62,128 bases of DNA, taken from assembly GCA_002238415.1 (NCBI GenBank), contig MPMI01000035.1, forward strand, positions 1 through 62,128. The letters run 5' to 3'. Below the pieces are notes generated by a model. It was not told the origin of the DNA and ran no database searches. It was given only the letters and a program-made list of their open reading frames with translations. Of this stretch, positions 6,321 to 14,025 are shown in pieces. Both the position numbers and the translations under genes were made by a program. The first letter of the stretch is position 1. The number at the start of each line of letters is the position of its first letter. Source of the DNA: Desulfurellaceae bacterium bin18 (GTDB taxonomy: Bacteria; Desulfobacterota; Binatia; Bin18).

Positions 6321-7034
6321 TTCATACAGGACTCAATTGGGCAAGAGTTTTCAGCGCATCCCCCCAATCCCTTTCCCTCACCGCCTGCCTTCCATGAGAG
6401 CTCCCTGCTGAAGAGGAGAGCAGGGGAAGGGCGAAGACGGGAAGCACGTTCTGTCCCGCTCGAAGCCGCACCCTCCCACGGTTCAGCCCGTCCACCTTCC
6501 AGCCCGAGCGGCCCGAGCGGAAGGGAGGCCTGCCTCTTGTCCCGCCTGGACGTGCGGGCCTCCAGGAGCAGACGGACGCCGGCGAGTGGTGTCGTCCCAT
6601 CAAGGGGGTTCTATGCGGGCGTCATAAACACTGTTATGAGTAGCATTCCTCAATCCCCCTCCTGGTCACCTTCCCACTTTAGAAGAAAAAATAGCGTTTT
6701 GGCATTCAGTCGCTTTCTATAATTACATTCAACAATGCGTCGGATTTGGCCGAGACGCGAGACCGACCCAAGAAATGTGGCCTCAGAGTTTACCTGCGTT
6801 TCAGCATCTATTGGATACTACTCATCAACCTGAAATGATAATTGTGCTGGGAAGAGACAATTGGTGGAATATTCAGAGCCTCAACGGACAGGAAGGCCCG
6901 TCCATAGCGGGCGCCAGATATGAGGAATTGAAGAGCATCTCCTGCTTTGATTCATTCTTGGTTACGTAAGTATATTATTACCTTATTAAGGGGGATTGAG
7001 GGGGATGGTTTCCCACTCCGGCGAGGCTGCACTT
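6321..7034. other. Long intergenic region with repeat copy B
   Basis: The stretch starts upstream of the ATPase gene. It holds repeat copy B (6366-6511), a GC-rich part, then an AT-richer part from about 6640. A plus-strand frame at 6775-6969 (64 codons) has some coding-like words but no ribosome-binding site or family match, so I do not call it. The rest shows nothing I can name. Confidence 0.4.
6366..6511. repeat. Non-coding repeat, copy B (paired with 194-417)
   Basis: Bases 6366-6389 correspond to 194-218 with one base deleted, and 6477-6496 are identical to 383-402. The order of the two blocks and a following cccgagcgg motif are kept. With copy A it brackets the nuclease, small-gene and ATPase/TOPRIM block. 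Origin unknown. Confidence 0.6.
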
Positions 7035-7352
7035 TCATGGACGGGCAGCCGGCCCTTGGGACCGGGCGGCGGCGAGCTTCTGGTAGAAGGTGGGGTCGGC
7101 GTCTCGGGCGGCTTGCCTGAGTGCCTCGAATGAGACCTCGGCTTTCGCCAGATAGGCATCGATTTCAGAGCGATTGGCGAGGTAGAACGCAATCGCGCCA
7201 TACACTTGTTCAAGGCTCAGAACGGGAAAAGACTGGGCAATGCTCTCAGCGGTCTGCCCTGCCAGGAAAGCGTAGACAATAGAATCCAATGAACCGCGCG
7301 TGCCCGCCACCCAATAGCCGCCCTCACGCTGCTCGACATAAACCGTATGCAT
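7035..7352 (-). CDS. DUF433 family protein (orphan antitoxin-like)
   Basis: This 105-residue protein matches the DUF433 pattern. It has GTRGSLDSIVYAFLAGQT, then the winged-helix stretch ESIAQSFPVLSLEQVYGAIAFYL, and a helical tail. DUF433 proteins are DNA-binding antitoxins, usually paired with a PIN-like DUF5615 toxin. I chose the ATG at 7352; the longer frame to 7499 runs through a dispersed intergenic repeat and is not credible. No PIN-like toxin gene follows, as the next 700 bases downstream are gene-free. The antitoxin therefore seems solitary, and the toxin may have been lost. Confidence 0.7.
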   Translation of the reverse strand: MHTVYVEQREGGYWVAGTRGSLDSIVYAFLAGQTAESIAQSFPVLSLEQVYGAIAFYLANRSEIDAYLAKAEVSFEALRQAARDADPTFYQKLAAARSQGPAARP

Positions 7353-7383
7353 AGACGTGTTTATATCTTCAGGGAAAGGAAAA

Positions 7384-7473
7384 ACCCACCCCACCGCTAC
7401 GCGGCACCCCTCCCGAGAGGGGATTTTTCTACTCCCTCTCCCCTGGAGGGAGAGGGCTGGGGTGAGGGGGAAT
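7384..7473. repeat. Dispersed GC-rich palindromic repeat
   Basis: This copy contains two palindromic modules: a CCACCCC...CCGCTACGCGG...CCCCTCCCGAGAGGGG unit and a CCCTCTCCC...GGGAGAGGG unit. Related copies lie near 18211, 33276, 45286, 45855, 47031, 55628 and 59763. It sits between the DUF433 gene and the end of the NMG operon. Confidence 0.6.
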
Positions 7474-7503
7474 ATGCAAACGGAAGCACTCCCCGGCACA
7501 GCC

Positions 7504-8841
7504 TCAGTACAACCCGAGATACTGCTCCACTTCCCACTGCGAGACGGAATCGTGATAGCTCTTCCACTCGTCGCGCTTCACCTGGATATAATACTCGGCA
7601 TACTCGCGTCCGAGAGCTGCTTTGATGACCTCGTCCTGCTCAAGCTCGTCAAGCGCTTCGCTTAACGTCGTTGGCAGAAAGCCTATTCCTTCAGCTTTCA
7701 ACTCTGCTTCCGGGACCTCGTACAAATTCCGGTCGTTGCGCCTCCCGGCCTCCATCTTGTGCTCAATGCCGTCGAGGCCGGCGGCCAGCATGACGGTGGG
7801 GGCTAAATAGGGGTTGGCCGCGCCGTCCACCGTCCGATTTTCAATCCGGCCCGGGCCGGGAATTCGAATCATCTGGGTGCGGTTTGAAGCTCCATAGGTC
7901 AGGTAGACCGGAGCCCAGGTTGCCCCGGAGAGAGGGGCGCCGCGAATCAGCCGTTTATAGGAATTCACGATCGGTGCCGTCACTGCGGCGATCGCTCGAG
8001 CGTGGTGCTTGAGGCCGCCGATGAAGTGATAGGCCAACTCGGATAGACCGTTTTCGTCCGACTCGTCGAGAAACAGATTGGCGTCGCTCTCTGCGTCCCA
8101 CAGGCTGGTGTGAAAATGACAACCGTTGCCGGTCAGGTGCGAAAACGGCTTGGGCATGAAGGTGGCGATGCTGCCCCGCTCTTCGGCCAGGGTGCGGACC
8201 ATCCAGCGAAAGAAGGTATGCCGGTCCGCGGTGGTCAGGCAGTCGGAGTAGGTCCAGTTGATCTCGAACTGACAGTTGGCGTCCTCGTGATCGTTGGCGT
8301 ACGGGTCCCAGCCCAGCCCCTGCATATAGCTCAGCAGGGTGGTGGTGAAATCCAGATTGCGGTTCAGCGCGCGCAGGTCGTAACAGGGCTTGCTCAGCGT
8401 ATCCAGCGCATCAAATGGCTCAAAACCGCCCTGCTCGGTGCGCCGGGTCAGAATGAACTCCGGCTCGACTCCGGTTTTGAGGACATAGCCTTTCTCTCGT
8501 GCCGCGGCTAATTGACGCTGGAGAATCGTGCGCGGACAGTAGGGCCAGGGCTGGTCATCGACGGTGATATCGCTGGCGACCCAGGCCACGTTGGGACGCC
8601 AGGGTAAGATGGCCAGACTATTAAAATCCGGCAGGGCCAGCATATCGGTGTCGTGCGGTCCCTGACCCATATTGCCGGCGGCAAACCCGGCAAAGCCGGC
8701 GCTGCCCTCGGCCATGTCCCGGAGATGCACGGCCGGCACCACCTTGGCCTTGGGCGCTCCGCTCATCTCCACAAAGGAGCACAGAAAGAACTCGATGCCG
8801 TTGTCCTGAACAATTGTTGCCACGTCTTGCACTGTTGTCAT
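7504..8841 (-). CDS. gmaS: Gamma-glutamylmethylamide synthetase (GS-like)
   Basis: The 445-residue protein belongs to the glutamine synthetase superfamily. It joins glutamate and methylamine with ATP, giving gamma-glutamylmethylamide, the entry step of the N-methylglutamate pathway. Family marks include the Glu-rich metal site VEPEFIL, the NDHEDANCQFEINW stretch, GNGCHFHTSLWD, and the ATP-loop-like APVYLTYGASNRTQMIRIPG. I chose the ATG at 8841 because AAGGAGG precedes it and because it lies 11 bases after mgdA. It could also be named glnT (type III-like GS); the adjacent mgs and mgd genes argue for GmaS. It is the last gene of the operon. Confidence 0.88.
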   Translation of the reverse strand: MTTVQDVATIVQDNGIEFFLCSFVEMSGAPKAKVVPAVHLRDMAEGSAGFAGFAAGNMGQGPHDTDMLALPDFNSLAILPWRPNVAWVASDITVDDQPWPYCPRTILQRQLAAAREKGYVLKTGVEPEFILTRRTEQGGFEPFDALDTLSKPCYDLRALNRNLDFTTTLLSYMQGLGWDPYANDHEDANCQFEINWTYSDCLTTADRHTFFRWMVRTLAEERGSIATFMPKPFSHLTGNGCHFHTSLWDAESDANLFLDESDENGLSELAYHFIGGLKHHARAIAAVTAPIVNSYKRLIRGAPLSGATWAPVYLTYGASNRTQMIRIPGPGRIENRTVDGAANPYLAPTVMLAAGLDGIEHKMEAGRRNDRNLYEVPEAELKAEGIGFLPTTLSEALDELEQDEVIKAALGREYAEYYIQVKRDEWKSYHDSVSQWEVEQYLGLY

Positions 8842-8852
8842 GAGTTCCTCCT

Positions 8853-10064
8853 TTAATGCGACACCGCGGCCGCGGCTTTCTCTCCGACTAAACAATCGTC
8901 GTAAAACCGAGTCAGCCCAAAGGGCTCGATCAATGTGGGCGTCTTATGCGTCACAATCAGTTCGGCTACCGTTTTTCCACCGGCAGGTCCGGCTTTGAAA
9001 CCATAGGTTCCCCAACCGACGTTGAGGATAAAGCCTCTGACCTCCGGCACGGTGCTGATGATGGGGCTGAAGTCAGGTGTCATATCACAGATGCCGCTCC
9101 ACTGACGTAAAACCCGGGCTTCTTCCAAGACCGGAAACAGCTCCAGGGCATGGGCGGCCATCATCTCCAGGGTGGGTAGCGTGGACGCGCTGTTGTACGA
9201 GGCGTAGGGGTCGATCTCTGCGCCGATGACGACCTCTCCCCGGTCGGTCTGGTTCACATACACGTGCAGCGTGGCGGACACGATGACCTTGTCCAGAAAG
9301 GGCTTTAAGGGTTCGGTGACGCAGGCCTGGAGCGGATGGGAGACTATGGGTAAGTCAACGTCCACCATGCGTGCAACGGTTGAACACCAGCCCGAGGTGG
9401 CGTTGACGACAATGTTGGTCGCAATACGACCGCGACTGGTATGGACCGCGCTAATCTGCCCGTTGTCGGTGTCTATGGCCTGGACTTCGGTATGCGGATG
9501 GATCTCTATGCCCATCCGGTCCGCACCGCGCGCATAGCCCCAGACCACCGCATCGTGCCGGATGATACCGCCCGGAGGATGATACAGCGCGGCCTGGATG
9601 GGGGCATGGGCCGCCTTGCTGACATCCATGGCCGGCACCAGGCGCTGTATCTCGTCTGGAAAGATCAGCCGGCTGTCTACGTCCAGCAGGGCATTGGCCT
9701 CGGCCCGGACGCGCAAACCATCGACGCCGGTGTCCGTATGCGCCAGGGTCAGATGGCCAATCTGAGAAAAAAGGACGTTAAAATCGACTTCCTGAGACAA
9801 CTCCTGATACAGCCGCAGGCTCTCGTCATAAAACGGAATGGCTTCGGCGGTGCGATAATTCGCGCGCAGAATAGCCGTATTGCGGCCACTATTGCCCCCG
9901 CCGAGATAGCCGCGGTCGAGCACCGCGACGTTTTTTACACCCAGTTTGCCGAGATAATAGGCGGTGGCCAGACCGTGGACGCCGGCCCCGATAATGACCA
10001 CATCGTAGCGATCCTTCAGTTCATGCCGGCGCCACATGGGTTGGGTGCGAAAGAGCTGCAACAT
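8853..10064 (-). CDS. mgdA: N-methylglutamate dehydrogenase subunit A (sarcosine oxidase beta-like)
   Basis: This 403-residue FAD-dependent oxidoreductase of the DAO/SoxB family starts with a dinucleotide-binding site, VVIIGAGVHGLATAYYLG (residues about 21-38). The SGRNTAILRANYRT region follows, as in heterotetrameric sarcosine oxidase beta subunits, and the C-terminus has GWGTYGFKAGPAGGKTVAELI. In the NMG pathway this subunit oxidises the N-methyl group of N-methylglutamate, regenerating glutamate and passing the one-carbon unit to tetrahydrofolate. It starts three bases after mgdD. A true sarcosine oxidase is the alternative, but the complete mgs set next to it makes NMG dehydrogenase likelier. 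Confidence 0.85.
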   Translation of the reverse strand: MLQLFRTQPMWRRHELKDRYDVVIIGAGVHGLATAYYLGKLGVKNVAVLDRGYLGGGNSGRNTAILRANYRTAEAIPFYDESLRLYQELSQEVDFNVLFSQIGHLTLAHTDTGVDGLRVRAEANALLDVDSRLIFPDEIQRLVPAMDVSKAAHAPIQAALYHPPGGIIRHDAVVWGYARGADRMGIEIHPHTEVQAIDTDNGQISAVHTSRGRIATNIVVNATSGWCSTVARMVDVDLPIVSHPLQACVTEPLKPFLDKVIVSATLHVYVNQTDRGEVVIGAEIDPYASYNSASTLPTLEMMAAHALELFPVLEEARVLRQWSGICDMTPDFSPIISTVPEVRGFILNVGWGTYGFKAGPAGGKTVAELIVTHKTPTLIEPFGLTRFYDDCLVGEKAAAAVSH

Positions 10065-10067
10065 GAC

Positions 10068-10817
10068 TCATCCTTGGGTGTGCAATTGGCGCTGAGCGGC
10101 TAGGCCAAACGGGCGCGCGCCGAACTCCTGCCCCGCATCTAGCAATGCGTCCCACAGGTATTCCCCAAACTCCCGTTCACAATAGACCTGGTAGGCCAGA
10201 TGCGCCTGGATGTCCGCGCGAATGACCAGAGTATGAATGCCCGCCAGACTGCCTTGCGCGCAGGACAAATCCGGGAACTGGGCCGGCCTGAGGTCCAGGG
10301 CGGTGAGTTTCCGTAACAAGTCCCGACTGTGCGGACCGGCGATCTGTACAGCGGTAAAATTTGACGTGACATCGGTCGAGTGAATACATGCTGAGGCATC
10401 GGTCTGCCGCGTTGCCGATTCAACTTGGACCTGGACTGTGCTGGCTGTTCCGGGTGGAGAGATGAGCCGCGCATGGTTCCTGGCCAGGGAACACAGCAGT
10501 CCGTCCGTCTGTGCGTCGAGGGCTTGGGCAGGAACGCGAACGACACGCCCGACGGGGAGGGTCTCAAGGGCGAGCCCAGGCGAGAGTCCGAGCGAGAGCT
10601 TTTGGCCGAGCGCGGCGAACAGGTCTTTGCCCTGAATATCGAGCTTGGCCAGCGGACTGATATCGCTGAGCCCGACCTGTTCTTGGACCGCCTGCACTTC
10701 GGCGTCAACCGCGCCATAGGAGTCGGCACACTGCCAGCCCTGGTCTTCGGTCAGACTGGCCTCAGCCAGATGAAAGGCGTGCAGCGCCGAGCGCCGGAGG
10801 AGGGGTGCATCTGCCAT
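10068..10817 (-). CDS. mgdD: N-methylglutamate dehydrogenase subunit D (sarcosine oxidase gamma-like)
   Basis: This 249-residue protein resembles the small gamma subunit of heterotetrameric sarcosine oxidase. It is related to the folate-binding GcvT fold but lacks the catalytic part. Recognisable stretches are VGLSDISPLAKLDIQGKDLFAAL, FTAVQIAGPHSRDLLRKLTALDL and YCEREFGEYLWDALLDAGQEFGARPFG. It is a structural or folate-side subunit of the dehydrogenase complex. The start lies three bases after the mgdC stop, with AGGAGC just upstream, so the genes are tightly coupled. The three-base spacing is repeated before mgdA. Confidence 0.82.
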   Translation of the reverse strand: MADAPLLRRSALHAFHLAEASLTEDQGWQCADSYGAVDAEVQAVQEQVGLSDISPLAKLDIQGKDLFAALGQKLSLGLSPGLALETLPVGRVVRVPAQALDAQTDGLLCSLARNHARLISPPGTASTVQVQVESATRQTDASACIHSTDVTSNFTAVQIAGPHSRDLLRKLTALDLRPAQFPDLSCAQGSLAGIHTLVIRADIQAHLAYQVYCEREFGEYLWDALLDAGQEFGARPFGLAAQRQLHTQG

Positions 10818-10820
10818 GTC

Positions 10821-13712
10821 CTAGCTCCTGAGGCGCTCGCCTTGGGGGTCGTAAAAGGCGTCGTCAATGATATCGGCCTGGGCAAGCGTGGCGTTGATGC
10901 GGATCTGCAACGGGCCGGTGCCGCTCGCCACCTCAACCGGCACCCAGGCCAGGCCGACACACTTCCCGGCAGTCGGGCTGAAGGCCGCGCTGGCGACCCT
11001 GCCGGCCGGTTGCCCGTTCACTACGACCGCCTGGCCGCCTTCAGCCATACCGGAGTCGCGCAGCGCAAAGCCAACCAGTTTGTGACGCCGGCCCCGTTCC
11101 TGTATGGCCTGGAGGCCGCGCTTGCCGATAAAGTCGTCCTTATTGAACTTGACCACCCATTCCATGTCGGCTTCCAGGGGATTGGACAGCGCATCCGTAT
11201 CCTGGCCGACGATGACATGTTTTTTCTCCAAACGTAAAATACGCTGCGCCCCAACGCCAAACGGGACAATCTGGAATGCTGCCCCGGCCGTCATAATGGC
11301 GTCCCAGACCTGCTCCCCGCACTCAGCCGGAACATGAATTTCCCAGCCGGTCTCTCCGACAAAGCCGATGCGCAGCAGCAGCGCCGGCACCCCGGCTACT
11401 GTGGCGCGCCGACACGCCATATAGGGAAAGGCTTCCGCAGACAGGTCAGTATCCGTGAGCTGGCTGAGCACCTGCCTGGCGTTCGGACCGGCGATATTCA
11501 TGGCCGCCAGCCCACCGGTCATACTGGTCACATGTGCGCACAGGTCGGTGCCGGCCGTCCACCATTTGAGCCATTGTTCGACGAATTCGACATTGCCCGT
11601 GGTGGTCGTCAAAAAGAAATGATCGTCGGCCAGGCGTGAAACCGTGCCATCATCAATAATGATCCCACTGTCGTCGCACATCACCCCATACCGGATGCGT
11701 CCGACCCGAAGCGCCGAAAAGATATGGGTGTAGACTTTATCCAGCAGGCGCGCGGTGTCTTTGCCCCTGACCTCCAGTTTGCCCAGGGTGCTGACGTCTA
11801 TGAGGCCGACCCGTTCGCGAACCGCCCGATGTTCTTCGTCCGGCGTGGTATACGCATACGGTCGTTTCCAACTACCCAGCAACATCATCTCCGCGCCAAG
11901 CGCGATATGCCGCTGATGCAGAGGGGTATGCTTTTCCGGCTGATGCCTGCGTCCGGCCAGCACGCCGAGGGAAACCGGCGTCACGGGCGGACGGGCCGTG
12001 GTCGTCCGTGTTGTCAGCTCAGAGCCGGCGTATCGGGCACAGATCCGCGCCGACGAAGTCGCGCACATGCGGCCCTGACACGGCCCCATTGAAAACGTGC
12101 TATAGCGTTTGAGGGTTTCGACCTCGTCAAAGCCCTCGGCGACACCCTGAGCCAGGTCCTTGTGGGTAATGTCTTCGCAGACGCACACGAACTGCTTTTT
12201 GTTGGCCCAGGCGTGGCTAAGCTGAGGATAGGGCTCATACTGGTGTCGATACTCCTGCTCCAGGGTATCGAGCTCGTGTTGCAATGCCTGGACATGAGAA
12301 TCAGGTGTGGACGTTTCTGAAGCGCGTAGACTATGCGCGGCCCGGAGCCCGGCCAGGCGTCCCTGGACAAGCGTCGCCGGTAAATTATGAATGCCGGTCA
12401 CGTCCCCCGCGCAGAATACCTGGGGCGGGAGCTGCTGTGGAACCGTCTGTCCCAGCGCCTCGTCGTAGCTGAGTTCGCCCCCACTCTGTGCCACCAGAGC
12501 GGCCGCCGGAGCCTGGTCGGTCGAAAGACAAATCAAGTCGCACGGGAGAAAACGGCCGGCATGAGGGAAGGGCCGCTGCCGGGCATCAAGCGGAACAACC
12601 AGGGCGCCCTCAACATGATGTGTCCCGCGGGCTGTTTGGATAGCGTAGGAGGTGAGTACCTCGACGCCGCTCTGTTGAAGCTGTTGGGCGGAATCCTGGG
12701 CTTCCGGCGGCCTGTAGCGAGAGTCCACAACCGCCGCGACCCGGATGCCTGCATTGAGCAACTCGACGGCGAGACTCCAACCTGTCTCATCATGACAGAC
12801 CACAACGGCGCGGGTACCGGGCTGTACGCCATACAGGTGCAGCAGTCGCCGTACGCCGCTGCCGAGCATGACACCGGGGAGATCGTTGTTCTTAAAAACG
12901 GCGGGATAGTCGTGACTTCCGGTTGTAATAATCACGCGTTTGGTGCGTAGATGGATCAGCCGCTTGGCCTGCATCACGCCCAGCAGCCCGCCTTCATAGC
13001 TGCCAAAGACCGTCGCGGACGACAGAATATCAATATTCGGCTGTGACGAGACTTGCTCTCTCAATGACTCAGCCAGGGCGAACCCGGCTGCTCCGCTCTG
13101 CTCGCCGATGTCAGCGTAGGTCCTGGTCTGAAACCGCAAATGACCCCCGAGTTCCGGCTGTTCGTCAATCAGCGTCACCTGAGCGCCGAGGCGGGCGGCT
13201 TCGTCCGCTGCCGTCAGACCGGCCGGCCCCCCGCCAATAACCGTAATATCGGTGTGGCGATACTCGTGCTCATACCCGCCTTTGGGTTCCGCCTGGGTAT
13301 CGATTTCTCCCAAGCCGGCCGCCCGGCGGAGAAATTTTTCTGCCAGGGGCCAGAAAAAACGCGGACGGATAAAGGTCTTATAGTAGAAGCCGACCGGCAG
13401 GAGCCAATCGAAGCGGTCAATAATGGACAGCAGGTCGTGCTTGAGCGAGGGCCACACATTTTGGGGCTGGACGCGCATGCCCTGTCGGACGGGTTCGGTA
13501 CAGGCGCGGACGCTAGGCGTGCCATCCACATTCATGAGACAGTTCGGACATTGTCCCGCGCCGCATAATAACCCGCGCGGGCGGTGATATTTGAAGCTCC
13601 GACTGAAGGTCCGCCAGCCCGCGGCGTAGAGCGCCGAGGCGATGGTATCGCCCGCCCCCGCCGGGGTGGGGTGCTCGGGGATAAGGAGGCGCGGGTAGGC
13701 GTTCGCCGGCAA
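10821..13712 (-). CDS. mgdC: N-methylglutamate dehydrogenase subunit C (sarcosine oxidase alpha-like), 5' end apparently frameshifted
   Basis: The large subunit has an N-terminal 2Fe-2S-like domain (SFKYHRPRGLLCGAGQCPNC), an FAD/NAD-binding domain (VIGGGPAGLTAADEA), a bfd-like CVCEDITHKDL motif and a C-terminal GcvT folate-binding domain. That domain transfers the oxidised methyl group to tetrahydrofolate. The open frame gives 963 residues from a TTG at 13712. However, the expected family N-terminus (MSTTRLPPHPAQVIDHEHP...FPFAGERL) is encoded in another frame from an ATG at 13782, which overlaps the mgdB stop by 14 bases. The reading therefore seems broken near 13650-13700, in a G/C-run-rich stretch. 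Either a sequence error or a real frameshift with internal TTG start could explain this. Confidence 0.85.
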   Translation of the reverse strand: MPANAYPRLLIPEHPTPAGAGDTIASALYAAGWRTFSRSFKYHRPRGLLCGAGQCPNCLMNVDGTPSVRACTEPVRQGMRVQPQNVWPSLKHDLLSIIDRFDWLLPVGFYYKTFIRPRFFWPLAEKFLRRAAGLGEIDTQAEPKGGYEHEYRHTDITVIGGGPAGLTAADEAARLGAQVTLIDEQPELGGHLRFQTRTYADIGEQSGAAGFALAESLREQVSSQPNIDILSSATVFGSYEGGLLGVMQAKRLIHLRTKRVIITTGSHDYPAVFKNNDLPGVMLGSGVRRLLHLYGVQPGTRAVVVCHDETGWSLAVELLNAGIRVAAVVDSRYRPPEAQDSAQQLQQSGVEVLTSYAIQTARGTHHVEGALVVPLDARQRPFPHAGRFLPCDLICLSTDQAPAAALVAQSGGELSYDEALGQTVPQQLPPQVFCAGDVTGIHNLPATLVQGRLAGLRAAHSLRASETSTPDSHVQALQHELDTLEQEYRHQYEPYPQLSHAWANKKQFVCVCEDITHKDLAQGVAEGFDEVETLKRYSTFSMGPCQGRMCATSSARICARYAGSELTTRTTTARPPVTPVSLGVLAGRRHQPEKHTPLHQRHIALGAEMMLLGSWKRPYAYTTPDEEHRAVRERVGLIDVSTLGKLEVRGKDTARLLDKVYTHIFSALRVGRIRYGVMCDDSGIIIDDGTVSRLADDHFFLTTTTGNVEFVEQWLKWWTAGTDLCAHVTSMTGGLAAMNIAGPNARQVLSQLTDTDLSAEAFPYMACRRATVAGVPALLLRIGFVGETGWEIHVPAECGEQVWDAIMTAGAAFQIVPFGVGAQRILRLEKKHVIVGQDTDALSNPLEADMEWVVKFNKDDFIGKRGLQAIQERGRRHKLVGFALRDSGMAEGGQAVVVNGQPAGRVASAAFSPTAGKCVGLAWVPVEVASGTGPLQIRINATLAQADIIDDAFYDPQGERLRS

Positions 13713-13768
13713 AGGGGAAGCTCAGGGGGTGCTCGTGGTCGATGACCTGGGCCGGGTGGGGCGGGAGT

Positions 13769-14020
13769 CTAGTCGTGCTCATAGGTGTCTTTGACCAGGT
13801 TGGTACGCGTGTCGCGAACGGCTAAAAACCAGCGCCGACAACCCAACTGATGATACCACCACTCGGTTGTCTCGCCAGCCTCATTTTTGCGGATATACAG
13901 ATAGTGCGCCCACTCGTGGGACGAAACCGACGTGGGTGGGCGTTGCCGAAACTCCCCGCCCGAGCGAAACTCATACACGCTCCGCTCACCGCAGTTGGGA
14001 CAGGCCAGAAGAAACGACAT
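13769..14020 (-). CDS. mgdB: N-methylglutamate dehydrogenase subunit B (sarcosine oxidase delta-like)
   Basis: This 83-residue protein is the small zinc-binding delta subunit. It opens with LLACPNCGERSVYEF, carrying the first Cys pair, and has the later WWYHQLGCRRWFLAVRDT with the His/Cys pair. These four ligands are typical of SoxD, whose Zn site stabilises the complex. It starts five bases after the mgsC stop and overlaps the presumed true mgdC start at 13782. Its presence, with mgdA, C and D, shows a full four-subunit enzyme. Confidence 0.88.
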   Translation of the reverse strand: MSFLLACPNCGERSVYEFRSGGEFRQRPPTSVSSHEWAHYLYIRKNEAGETTEWWYHQLGCRRWFLAVRDTRTNLVKDTYEHD

Positions 14021-14025
14021 GGAGA

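Noticed and set aside
5820..6722. Long plus-strand frame of 300 codons across the ATPase gene
   Set aside because: It is antisense to a gene with clear Walker A, signature and Walker B motifs, so it is a shadow frame.
6775..6969. Plus-strand frame of 64 codons
   Set aside because: It contains coding-like words but has no ribosome-binding site, no recognisable family and no neighbouring operon; treated as intergenic.
7035..7499. Long version of the DUF433 gene starting at 7499
   Set aside because: The extra N-terminus translates a dispersed palindromic repeat; the DUF433 domain starts at the ATG at 7352.
8110..8511. Plus-strand frames across gmaS and the mgd genes
   Set aside because: They lie antisense to well-conserved enzymes and show no family similarity.
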